In this document: positions 48,901-58,300 of the stretch, piece after piece | Numbering within the stretch: the stretch's first letter is position 1 | Layout: each line of letters opens with the position of its first letter | From: Glandiceps talaboti | Lineage: Eukaryota; Hemichordata; Enteropneusta; Spengelidae | Direction: 5' to 3' | DNA length: 64,000 bases | Assembly: GCF_964340395.1 (NCBI RefSeq) | Contig: NC_135566.1 | Location: 15,297,001 to 15,361,000 of the forward strand | Program-made: the position numbers and the translations under genes | Notes under the pieces: generated by a model | Seen by the model: only the letters and a program-made list of their open reading frames with translations | The model's database searches: none | What the model was told of the DNA's origin: nothing

Positions 48901-50427
48901 GTTTTTGTTTTCTTCATAGGTGTCAGATGAAGCTTACCAGGAGTCAGTCACTGTTCAACCAGGCAATAGCTTATATCATTGTATAGTGTACTTAGCACCT
49001 GGTGACTACCATAGATTTCATTCTCCTGTTGATTGGACTGTAGCTTATAGGAGACACTTCCCTGGTAAGTAATAAAACAATAGCTTATATCATTGTATAG
49101 TATACACTATAGCATATAGAAGACACTTCCCTGGTAAATAATGAAGTAGGCATCAGTCAGTTCCAAGATGGCGTAATATTCATGACTATTTATTTGAAGG
49201 TAGTAAGTACTAAGGAGTCATTGAATATTCATTGCTCAAATAATACATACCTGTGTCTGCTAAGTCACATGATGATACTTGGTGTGTATAGCATATTGCA
49301 GTTGTAAGAATTTGTATAAACCAGCAGGATAACAAGGTAGTTTTAATTGCATATCTACTAATTACACTACTCGTTACTTGTTTCATTCTATAGGTGAACT
49401 GTTTTCAGTGTCTCCAGGCATTGCTAGATGGATCAAAGGGCTATTTAATTACAATGAGAGAGTTGTTCTCTATGGTCAATGGAAGCATGGCTTCTTTTCA
49501 ATGGCAGCAGTAGGTGCAACCAATGTAGGCTCCATTAAAATATACTGTGATAAGGTTAGTATATGAATTATGGTCATCAACATTTTCAAAAGTGAAAGCA
49601 TCGAAATCCAGTGTTCCCTTGAAAATCTGTTGTTGAATGAAGCTGTGTGTGCATGCGTGTGTGTGAAACTTTATGAAGACAGTAACATTGTGTAACCTTT
49701 GACCTTTGAAAGATGAGGTTATTGACCTGTAATGCTGATTGAAAATTTTCCACACATCACACAGACTGCACAACCAAATCAATATCTTATGAAACAAAGG
49801 TAAACACTTGAACATAATCAAGAATGACCAGTACCCCAGGTACCATCACATGTCATGTACATATGCATCATATTATGAAATAAAGGTAAACAAATGATCT
49901 GCTCAGCCAAATCTTTGTGAAAATGGCTGCAGTTTATGGGAATGAAGGTACTTTTTGTCCATAACAGTCAAAGTCATGTTATTTGCAGGAATGCAGGTAA
50001 ATTTCACCTACAAGTACAAGAATACGTACCATCATTGATTAATTATAATGGTAGCACTGACACATAATCTAGTTTACAATACAGGGTGAGCTAGCTAAAA
50101 TGGTCATAACACTGAATTTGCATATTACATTTGCATATACATCATTGACAGGCTCTGATTGGTTGTTGTGATCTGATGTTCTGTTTGGTTATCTTGTAGG
50201 ATCTGTCAACCAATATGGTAGGTAAATTTGACAAGAATACATTCCATGATAAAAACCTAACTTGTCAACACCGAGAAGAAGGTATCCCGATGAAGAAAGG
50301 AGAAAATCTAGGTGAATTCAATCTTGGTTCTACAATTGTGTTGATATTTGAAGCACCAAAAGATTTTGACTTCACTATTGAATCAGGACAGAAAATACGC
50401 TTTGGAGAAAAACTCGGCAATCTGTGA
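27953..50427 (+). CDS. PISD: Phosphatidylserine decarboxylase proenzyme (PISD), mitochondrial form
   Basis: The enzyme makes phosphatidylethanolamine from phosphatidylserine in the inner mitochondrial membrane. Exons: 27953-27990, 28741-28880, 30022-30224, 42305-42541, 48315-48476, 48920-49064, 49394-49554 and 50200-50427. All are GT-AG and in frame, giving 437 residues. The first three exons give a 127-residue leader rich in Arg/Ser with a membrane segment near 84-101 ([15 protein letters not shown]), then KERERRK, like the human mitochondrial leader. The catalytic body follows: Asp in VSPADGK, His in GDYHRFHSP, and the LGST self-cleavage motif at 404-407, where Ser406 becomes the pyruvoyl group. 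The 12-kb third intron carries two alternative first exons and two transposon copies. A partial repeat of exon 6 follows that exon. Confidence 0.96.
29130..29290 (+). repeat. Dispersed repeat shared with 54160-54310
   Basis: CATGCACGAGCAAGGTTCAA, TATGGAATATATACTC, TGTGTTTGAAATATGAGT and AAATGTTCAAAATTACC recur in inverted order near 54165-54310. Part of it also occurs near 2725 in MIF intron 2. It lies in PISD intron 2. Confidence 0.55.
29320..29640. repeat. Dispersed repeat family 'AGGGTCGG', copy 3
   Basis: TTCCGATACGGTGGCCTCAG, AATAGAGTAGGTAGGTCAGG and AAATGTTTAGGGTCGG blocks in the same order as copies 1 and 2. It lies in PISD intron 2. Confidence 0.65.
31769..34978. mobile_element. TIR transposon family T, copy 1 (PISD intron 3)
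   Basis: The left end reads TGTGGGCATATGGGTTTT; the right end is the complement of TGCGGGGGCATATGGCAG. The body matches copy 3 (inverted) and copy 2 over long stretches. Near 31995-32165 it contains about 1.5 units of the 114-bp motif also found in the element at 55500-56495. The part corresponding to 39195-39900 of copy 2 is replaced by a non-LTR retrotransposon fragment. No target duplication could be recognised. No transposase is encoded. Confidence 0.75.
33905..34400 (-). pseudogene. Decayed C-terminal end of a non-LTR retrotransposon reverse transcriptase
   Basis: Minus-strand fragments read FTRMIPQL, then [10 protein letters not shown], then [25 protein letters not shown] and VVNIW. 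These are the usual order of C-terminal motifs of CR1/L2/jockey-type LINE polymerases. Stops and frameshifts interrupt them. The last ~100 bases are present twice (around 33960-34050 and 34095-34200). The fragment is inserted inside transposon copy 1. Confidence 0.7.
35635..35763 (+). CDS. PISD: Candidate alternative first exon of PISD with a membrane anchor (exon 1b)
   Basis: An ATG in good context (CAAAATGG) opens 43 codons that end exactly in phase 0 at CAG|GTTCGT. This is the phase needed to join PISD exon 4 at 42305. The peptide starts [11 protein letters not shown], has a hydrophobic segment at about 14-34 ([20 protein letters not shown]), and ends [10 protein letters not shown]. Joined to the common exons it would give 353 residues. 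Two tiny upstream ORFs (ATGGATGTTTTAGGTTAA near 35555 and ATGAAATAA near 35614) precede it. The donor is weaker than its neighbours'. Alternatively it could be the first exon of an unrelated nested gene; no other plus-strand exon in the intron fits its phase as well. Confidence 0.5.
36954..37014. other. Perfect 20-bp stem, 21-base loop
   Basis: TGGTGTTACTATCTCAAGAA (36954-36973) is fully complementary to 36995-37014. It lies in PISD intron 3. It resembles a small fold-back; the stem is short for a microRNA precursor. Confidence 0.5.
38144..40372. mobile_element. TIR transposon family T, copy 2, left-truncated
   Basis: It begins abruptly at ATTGTCTACGTTTC, which corresponds to 32848 inside copy 1, and ends with CCATATGCCCCCGCAC as copy 1 does. 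Identity to copy 1 is high over 38144-39190 and 39900-40370. The middle (39195-39900) is shared with copy 3 instead. It contains three tandem GGGAGGGTCA(T/C)-type units near 39765-39842. Confidence 0.75.
39191..39293 (+). other. Exon-like segment within transposon copy 2
   Basis: CTTCTGTCGTTTAG resembles an acceptor. It is followed by about 84 bases open in two frames and a strong donor, CTATT|GTAAGT. One frame reads [15 protein letters not shown], which looks protein-like but is not recognised. Copy 3 keeps the donor side but lacks the rest. It may be a captured cellular exon or part of a lost transposon gene. Its phase does not allow joining to PISD exon 4. Confidence 0.3.
41911..42135 (+). 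CDS. PISD: Candidate alternative first exon of PISD, basic N-terminus (exon 1c)
   Basis: ATG at 41911 opens 75 codons ending in phase 0 at CAGAGG|GTAAGA, 169 bases before common exon 4. The peptide has no Asp or Glu and about 22 Lys/Arg, with a hydrophobic stretch LQLLLLL near the end ([17 protein letters not shown]...LRTAPSRQR). Joined to exons 4-8 it gives 385 residues, close to the 375-residue human form whose alternative N-terminus targets lipid droplets. An upstream in-frame GTG at 41893 was not taken as the start. No splice acceptor fits before the ATG, so it behaves as a first exon with its own promoter. A strongly basic leader could also target mitochondria. Confidence 0.65.
43478..43864. 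mobile_element. Fold-back element with about 78-bp inverted ends
   Basis: The left end TAGTCTAGTTCCTGATGGAC and the right end (complement of CTAGTTTCTGACAGAC) continue as imperfect arms through GTCAATCCCGTTACTC / GAGTAATGGGATTGAC. The 387-bp element encodes nothing. An older copy of its interior is at 7150-7500. Confidence 0.7.
44740..44960. mobile_element. Palindromic MITE family P, copy 1 (PISD intron 4)
   Basis: Inverted arms start TACAACCAGTAACACTGAAG and end with the complement of TACAACCCATACCACCAAAG. Inner parts hold ATATCAAG and GTATACT blocks. The same element, reversed, lies at 59152-59372 in a pescadillo intron. Confidence 0.75.
45393..45555. repeat. Minisatellite, unit 25-28 bp, about six copies
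   Basis: The unit GGAGGAAGCTCTCATG plus TTTTATTCT alternates between 28-bp (with an extra GGA) and 25-bp forms. Repetitive open frames across it (SHVLFW) are artefacts. Confidence 0.9.
46101..48078. mobile_element. TIR transposon family T, copy 3, complete and inverted
   Basis: The element spans 46109-48070. The left end is GTGCGGGGGCATATGG; the right end is the complement of TGCAGGGGGCATATGG. The 8-bp direct repeat CTACATTA is exactly on both sides (46101-46108 and 48071-48078), which proves insertion. The element is non-coding (1.96 kb) and lies in PISD intron 4. Compared with copy 2 it lacks the part corresponding to 38475-39285. An 8-bp duplication and short TIRs suggest the hAT group. 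Confidence 0.88.
49075..49145 (+). pseudogene. Partial tandem copy of PISD exon 6
   Basis: Ten bases after the exon 6 donor the sequence repeats AATAGCTTATATCATTGTAT and then AGAAGACACTTCCCTGGTAA. These are the start and end of the second half of exon 6, with about 50 bases missing between. The copied donor has changed from GTAAGT to GTAAAT. It is an exon-duplication relic, not a usable exon. Confidence 0.75.
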
Positions 50428-51262
50428 AACAACCAAGAGAACTCAGAACTATACTTACACACAAAAAAGCAATATTGGCGGAAGAAGATTGAGCTTTGTT
50501 TGATGGGATTTGAGATTGGCATTGGAGTAGTGGGTTATGTTGATAATGCTGCAACTCTAGTGTACCAAAGAAAATACCCAACTCAACAGTAACGGCTATA
50601 TGTAAATTGCCACCAGCTGTTTATTTTGTAACCTGCATCTTTCTCCGACGTCCTTGCATACTCTATGACTTCTTTTTAACTTTAGACTACTTGCCTCCTG
50701 CAATCCAAAGTTACTCAACAAGAGAGTAAGAATAACAGATACATAGTGTTAATTTAAAATTAAATCTATTTCGGCCATCTTGGGTTTCTGCTTAATTTGA
50801 ATATCAAATACCCATGCGAAGTCGTACTCTAATTTTGTATTTAATTTCCAAATTAATCTCAAGACAAATATAGGTACTTGTGAAGGTTGTGACCCATGAC
50901 CTTACTATGAATCCTGGGTAAATCCAAGATGGCTGAAAAAAAGTGGGCAGAGACGATTCCATGACATAATATTATGAAAAGTTGAGTGCAAAAAGGTCCT
51001 GTAAACAGACCACACAGCTAAGCAGTGTATTAATCATGAAAAATTTTCACATAAATTATATCGAAATGAAATTAATAATGTAGAATGTTGACCTTCAAAA
51101 ATTGTAAAGTGCAAAATATTATATTATATTCCAACATCTGAACTCATTACCTTCAAAGTTGAGGTTTCAGATATCACTTTCTTTCCAAAATGTTAAAGTA
51201 CTGAGTAATAACTTGTGTATTCCATACGGGACAAGATCCTGGTAAATTTGGTCAAACCAATT

Positions 51263-51341
51263 GAATAAATATTGAAATGTCCCAGACATGAAGAGATTAG
51301 TGAAACCAAATTCTTACTGAAATATTCTGTACCTGAATAAA
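51263..51341 (+). terminator. Candidate PISD polyadenylation signals
   Basis: AATAAA at 51263-51268 and again at 51336-51341, about 840-910 bases after the PISD stop codon. The interval 50428-51260 looks like 3' UTR with no other gene. Confidence 0.4.
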
Positions 51342-51824
51342 GATATTCGGTTAAAATTATGAGGAAGTATTGTTGAATGATTCACGATTTGACAAATGTG
51401 TCAATTTATGTTCTCTTCAGACCTCAACTCATGCATTGATACTACATGTACTCTGGCAATCAAGGGCTTGGTACGCCGAGATACAAACTAAAATTATTGT
51501 TGTCAGTATGGTGGATTTGACAAGTGGGTAACTGTGGTGCCAATATGTCACACCAGTAGTTTTAGTTGAGTATAATCCTAGTACACTAAACCTTGACTGC
51601 CAGAGTAGTATTTCTTTGAAATCATTTTTAATGGTAAACGGCATAAATCAATTCTCTATTGTTAAGTTCCTAATTTCGAAAGCTAAACAACCACTTTTCT
51701 GTACGGGCTAGATTGTGCAACTTTCAGTTGATCGGTACCTTGTCTTATGTATTTTAAATTTTGCTTGTAATAACGTCTGGTTTGGCAAGCAAAGTGATAA
51801 AAAGAACAGCTTATTTAGTGATGA

Positions 51825-51935
51825 TGGCACAATGTCACACAAGCTCAATAAACAAACTTCATTCATTTTGGGGGGGGGGGGGGTCTGGCATCAGTACGAT
51901 TGCTGAACTTCATTTTCACACTTCTAATCAAATTT
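51825..51935. repeat. Dispersed repeat shared with 61515-61605
   Basis: CACACAAGCTCAATAAACAA, CTTCATTCATTTTGGG and CGATTGCTGAACTTCATTTT recur in order at 61515-61605 in a pescadillo intron. Confidence 0.6.
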
Positions 51936-52287
51936 CGAAACTTTTCATGCCTTCAATGATAACAGGTTCTGTATTTACCACCAAGATGTTGAGAAGTTGA
52001 TTTAAATTTACTTCTAATGTGAGATACAGTGCTGGGTTTCCAGTAGTATTTTAATGTGTTTACCATCATGTTTTTACATTGCATCGATCATAGTGGTGTG
52101 ACCGCTACAATTTTAATCATGGCTTACATCATATGTAAATGTGCTGATGTTGCACTTGTGAATGGTTGTTTAGGGGGAGGGGGAGGGGTGATTCTCCTAA
52201 AGGAACGAAAGTAGTGTATTGAGCTTGTGTGGGATTGTCCCTTTGCTGCTTAACAGATGTCAATTTTATTTAGTAATATTTGCAAGT

Positions 52288-52496
52288 TTAAATGTTGGGG
52301 GGTATGTCTTCAGTGAAGGCTTGTCTTAACAGGGTTAATTTGATAGGAAGTTTCTGAATCTGGTCATATACAGCAGTAGCAGTGGAATAACCTTTGGTGC
52401 CATTCAGACCAGCAATATATGTAATACTCTTGAAACCTGGCCAGAAAACTTGCTCTGTCAAAACAGATTGGCATGCAGACATGTCATTTTGGGTGC
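52288..52496 (-). CDS. Unidentified exon-like ORF, possible C-terminal exon
   Basis: On the minus strand TTTTTTTTCTGTAG is a good acceptor and is followed by 68 codons and TAA. The peptide (TQNDMSACQSVLTEQ ... YIAGLNGTKGYS ... LRQAFTEDIPPNI) has even composition and looks like a real protein, but I do not recognise it. No clear upstream exon was found before the pescadillo 3' end. It may be a gene fragment. Confidence 0.3.
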
Positions 52497-53150
52497 CTAC
52501 AGAAAAAAAATATTCATATATATGTGAACAAAAATAAATAGCCAGGGAGATATCAAAAAGAAAATATCCAGGAACATTTTTCAATTTTGTAGAAAGAATG
52601 TTGAATAATGATCAGTTTGATTTAAAACATTTGCTTGAAATTGAACCTTCAATTTTTGGATTATAATTTTTAAAAAATAAAATTAATAATCATTGCAACA
52701 GCGTGTTCTTTATTTATCATGTGTGTGGCCTTTCCTTTCCGAGAATCCAAACTTGTTGATGGGGAGAATACATGAAGGCTTTACCAAGTCAAATATTTTA
52801 AAGTTGAAAAAGATTCCCAAAGTAGTGTAAGAGTTTTGATTTCTCTGTAGAAGTTTCATTTACTTGTATACAACTTACAAGCATGTACAATGCACACCCA
52901 CATCACTTACATTACACTTTTTTGGCCACTTATTGCATAGCTTTATCTGTCAATACTGTGTTTCGCAAGGGTGTCACATAGCCCAAAATACCATGTTGAT
53001 TGCTGAGCAGTGCATTCATCATGACTTCCTAACGTTATCATAATTTCTATTACAGTGCTTCCAATCGAAGTATGAACGATGAAGTACTACTTTTTGATAC
53101 TTGCCTGGATGCATTGATGTAGATTTAGCTGTAATAGTAACAACATTGTC

Positions 53151-53955
53151 TACTCAGCAGCAGAGTTGAATTACAGTTTACTTTGACAGTGCTGCCGAAC
53201 GGGCACACAATGTTCACTGTTGCAAATAAACCTGGTGTATTGGTAGATATCATGGCTAGATTACAGAGTGATGTATTAGACAACAAACCTTGGTAACAGT
53301 AAGAGGCACCAAATTTGAAATTTGTTATGATTGAAGTTATCAGTGATGACATCTTTGATCTGACGCTACTAAATTCTGTACAAAGACACAGACCTACTTT
53401 GTTAATGTATCAATATGTTGCAGTAGTTTGTCAGACTTTGATTGGAAACACTGTAACTTGGTCAGCCGATGAAACCCTTCCTCAGAAATGGCAAATGTTC
53501 ACTGACTTCAAGTACTCCAGATTCTTTGTAGTTACTATGTTTGTTGGCTAAGTTCATTTGAAGTATGAAGGGATGTAGTAACAACTTTCTTCAAAGGTTT
53601 CCACAAAGAGAACATCTCCATAGTATTACTAGGTGAGTGATATTTATTACTTACGAAGTGAATCAACCATGCCACATTATAACAAGAGTGAACAAGACTG
53701 ACAGTTTTCAATCCGAAGCATTCATCTTCTCAAACTGTCCTATGTACCAGTCAAATGCTTGTGGATTTTGAAAATGCTATACTCTTCACAAACTTATTTG
53801 AATGTGAAATGCAAATTACACTTCCTGCTGGTCAGCTAAATCAACAGCTAATATGGAGGGTTTCCATTCCAGAAAACAAGAGTTTGGCAGTCCCTCTTCA
53901 GAGTTCAAAAGTTGTTGACAAAGGTCAAAGGTCTTGTTTGGTACCAAGCTTGTAA
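53151..53955 (+). pseudogene. Cluster of coding-like fragments, unidentified
   Basis: The plus strand holds a run LPNGHTMFTVANKPGVLVDI after an acceptor-like CTACTCAG (53151-53278, TAA), then a frame-shifted VRGTKFEICYD, then a frame to 53551 with TWSADETLPQKWQ, and finally 53806-53955 with LPAGQLNQQLIWRVSIPENK. Stops and frame changes between them suggest a decayed coding copy. The family is not recognised. Confidence 0.3.
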
Positions 53956-54159
53956 CCATTAAACACTGTTGGTATATGCTACTACTGTAGTTCTACCCAT
54001 GTCCAACATGTTAGTTGTTACTAATCCATCCATTCAAAGCATACTGCACAATTTTGCCAACAAACACTTCAAATAACATTTATTTTTTGGGTACATTTTT
54101 TTTGTCATATAAAAGTTTTAAACCAGAATGATAGGAAATTCTCAATAGTTGATACCCCT

Positions 54160-54310
54160 AGATCATATTTTGAACATTTTAACTCATATTTCAAACACAG
54201 CAGAACCAGTGACTTAGACATGTGTTGTTGTGACATAGAACGACCACCAGAGTATATATTCCATATTTTTTGTTCAACTTGACTTGTGCATGGGTTAATA
54301 TACCTGTTGT
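54160..54310 (-). repeat. Dispersed repeat, inverted partner of 29130-29290
   Basis: GAGTATATATTCCATATTTT and CATATTTCAAACACAGCAGA are complements of blocks in PISD intron 2. Confidence 0.55.
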
Positions 54311-55004
54311 TTGTATAGATAGTATATATAGAAACAAAGTATATTATTTCAATAGTATACAGGCCCTTATAGACATATATATATACATATAGATAGCCAT
54401 TAGTTTAAAATATTTCTTTACCCATACATATTTTGTGTTTATTTATTAATATGTAACAGTTCCTGGGGTCCTTGTGGTAGCACTGACCAGCAAAACACAT
54501 TTTTTCAACATGTTTTTTCATTTTAATTTAATATAGGGATCTAATTTATAGAAATGACCTGTTATATTAACTTTTTGGCAGGAAATTTGATAAGACCCTG
54601 TTAAAGCAAGTACACCAAATAGACACCAAGGTGATGTGATAGAACCTTATCTTATACAAGGTCTTCCTTCACTTGTTCAAATACTCAACTGGAGTGAAGG
54701 AAAAAAATTGTTTATTTTTGTCAGGTCACACGAAAAAAAAATGAGGACACATGTCTTTGTATGAGATAATGGTATTTAATATATTGTATCTGTTACTTTA
54801 CAATCAAAAGATAACACAGAATCTCAGTTGCCCGGTAAAAATTCTAGAATCCATAAGATGGTGACGACTTGGCCAAAAACTTTCACATGATCACTAAAAG
54901 TGAAAATACATTTTGATGAGCCCTATGTTGAAAAATGTTAGCTACTGTTATAGGTGTCTGTCAGTCAAGACACTATCTGGTTTGAAAATGTTGGCCACCA
55001 GAAC

Positions 55005-55290
55005 ATATACTGTCAAGCCAGTATGTCAAGTCAGATAGCTATGGGCTATAATGTCAAGCCAGTATGTCAAGTTAGCTGGCCAAGTCTGTGGGCTATACTG
55101 TCAAACCAGTATGTCAAGTCAGATAGCCAAGTCTCTAGGCTATACTGTCATGAAGTCAGTATGTCATGTCAGATAGCCAAGTCTCTAGGCTATACTGTCA
55201 AGCCAGTATGTCAAGTCAGATAGCCAAGTCTCTGGGCTATATACTGTCAAGCCAGTATGTCAAGTCAGATATCCAAGTCTTTGGGCTATG
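55005..55290. repeat. Satellite-like tandem array, unit about 47 bp, six copies
   Basis: The unit is approximately GTCAAGCCAGTATGTCAAGT + CAGATAGCCAAGTCTCTGGG + CTATACT. Unit ends often read GGCTATACT. It lies between the PISD and pescadillo 3' ends, about 50 bases beyond the pescadillo stop, so it may be part of that 3' UTR. Related units occur at 25935-26045. Confidence 0.88.
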
Positions 55291-55343
55291 TTTAGGTGTA
55301 TATGTAGAATGATGCAGGTAGAATGGAAACTCCTTGGAGTTGT

Positions 55344-58300
55344 TTAATCAGAAGCTTTTGTCTTTGTTTTTTTCTTCATCTCCTTGTCATATTGTTTCCT
55401 CTTCTCTGTCAGCTTTCTTGCCTGCAAATACATTGAAACACAAAATTATTCAGATTTCTTCTATAAAGCATGGTGTATCTGCTGACTTGATACCTTGTTT
55501 TTAGCACAACTGAACTTGTTCAGTAGTGCTATAGGGATCGCCCGGTGTCTGTCTGTCTGTCTGTGTGTGTGTGTGTGTGTGTGTGGATGTGTGTGTGTGT
55601 GTGTAAACAACTTAAAGTCAAAAACCGCTGAACCTATTGCCATGATATTTGGTGGGTCCATTACCTTGGGTGTCTAGTTGGGAAATTGTTCAAATCAAAA
55701 TGATCGCATCACAGGTGTGTGATTTGGGTCCAAAAATGTGATTTTTGGTCAAAAACTTATATCTCAAAAAGTACGTTGTCACTGAGTCTGAAACTTGGTG
55801 AGATGTTTCTGAAAGTGTTATTCTGCAGATTTTCTTCAAAACATTGAGAAAATTGGCCCTAGCGACCATGACCACACCCTTAGCAACAACCAAATGGCAG
55901 TATATTTTGGTCAAATAAAAGCATCATCTGGTAGGCAAATGAGTAAACATTCAAAAAATGTATGCAAATACCCTAGCAACCATGACCACGCCCATAGTAA
56001 CAGCCAAACGGTCGTGTATTTCACAAAGATAACAACAGGGATTAGTAGACAATTGAATAAACAATCAAAAAATGTATGTAAATTTGCCTAGCAACAAGAC
56101 CACGTCCCTAGCAACAGCCAAATAATAACGTATATTGCAAAGATAACAACAGGAATAGAAAGACAAATGAATAAACATTCAAAAAATGTATGCAAATGTG
56201 CCTAGCAACAAGACCACGCCCATAGCAACAGCCAAATGATCACATATATTGCAAAGATAACAACAGGGATTAATAGACAATTGAATAAACATTCAAAAAA
56301 TGTATGCAAATATATCTAACAACATGACCACGCCCAAAGCAACAGCCAAATGATAGCATATATCATAAAGATAGCAACATGGTTGGATAGGCTACTGGAT
56401 AGTCATTCAACAAATGAACACTTCTTGTTAGCATGGACTACCATATGGATAAACATTTTAAAAAACTGTACAGTTGTGCTACAACGCCATTGGCGGTATT
56501 TTTCAATTTTCTCATCTACATTCTTCCTATTCCAGACTTGATTGAAATGGAGAACCTCAAAAATGAAACCACTGTTGCCACTATCTCATTTTTTCTGTTT
56601 TTCTCTTCAATTTTTTTAGGTGTCGAAGTACATTATGTTGTCATACATTTGTAAATATTTTGAACAGATAATAGTTCAAAGTGTGAATATTTTGGCCTCA
56701 TGATAGTTCAGAGTTCAAAGGTCAACAAACTTTTGTACGCATACATCAAAACTCGTTGTTTTTGTTTTTGATAGACAGCTGCCAGAAAAGACATCTTCCA
56801 GTCAATGATATGTATCAACATAGTGATCTCCCGAAAACACAGGTGACTCAGAAAGTGCTGATTTTAAAATCAGTGAAAACAGGATCTGAGTCTCCTATCA
56901 TAGCTGTACAAATTCTATCATGGCTGACGACATTCATACAAGGCTGGTTGCCACGACAGTACAAGGCAAGGCTGGATGTGAAGACAGTAGCCTGTCTACA
57001 GTGCTGATGTGTGTGACTGATAGCTTACAAGCTTCTGTAGTGAGAAGCATATAGAGCTATCAGAGTCACTGACCAGAGCTGTAGACAGACAGTTTTCAAT
57101 ATTAGTCTTCAAACTTGCATAAATTCTGTTCCATCATATCATATCAGTTTTAGGTTCACTCACTGTCAGAACAGCACAATTTTACAAAAACCAGTCTAAA
57201 TGTACGGTAATCAGTTTGAATTAAGTAAAATCTCCTACACTGTATATACATATTGATGCAAGCTCATCTGTGGAAGTTACTGTATCAAGATAAAACTTAA
57301 ACTTTTGAAACACTACACACATTTGATAATTAGTGACAGTAAAACTGATTCCAGTGATGAGTCATGTGACCAACCCAGAACACCAGACTGGTGAACAAGT
57401 CAACAGGTGTGGACGAACACTTCAGTTTTAATTTCACTAATTATCAATTGCGTGTAGTGCTTCGAAAGGTTAAGTTCTATCTTGATACAGTGCATACATG
57501 TCATAACTTCTACTTTAAGCATCCACTTATCACATCACATGTTTAACACACACAGCTGAGTGTACCCACACAGCATCAACAGTATCTAATTATGAAATTG
57601 AAATGACTTATTGTAACTTTATAACTTACAATGCCTAGTTTGCCTGTACCACAAACATAGTACACACTAACAATACAAACCACATGAAATCAGTAGTTTA
57701 GAAAAAAACAAATCATGGTGTTACCGAGGAAACAAATATTTGTAAACTGCCAGCGAGCATTACTAATTGATCACAGACTTGTTACGTCATTTTATCACAT
57801 TATATCACCATGAATTTTGCATATTTTCAATGATTAACAATCGAATGAAGCACACAAAAAAAGTTTTTAAAAAGATTTTAAACATTAACAAAAAAATTGT
57901 GACCATAGTGGTCACAATTTTTTTTGTTAATGTTGAACGGCTTTATACCAAAAAGTGAGATAAGTAAAGAACTGATATTATCTATTTTAACTGAGAGAGG
58001 TGTCATTTTGAAGGTGCTACAATTAGACACTTAAAAAGAAACACAAAATTTCTCCTGATGTGCATATTGTCTGTTCATGTACTATCAGTCATCTATGTTG
58101 AACTTGAAATTTTAGCCTTTGGTCAAAGTCTAGATGTTATCATCCTTTCTAGGTCAACAAACAAACAAATACATTTGATACAATGTAACCTTTCCAAGGT
58201 CAACTGTAAAGTCTAAACAATGGATATTGGAATACAGAATGAATGGCAAAGTCATTGAAATTTATTTCCCAGCCTGCACTGCAACCATATGGCACATAAT

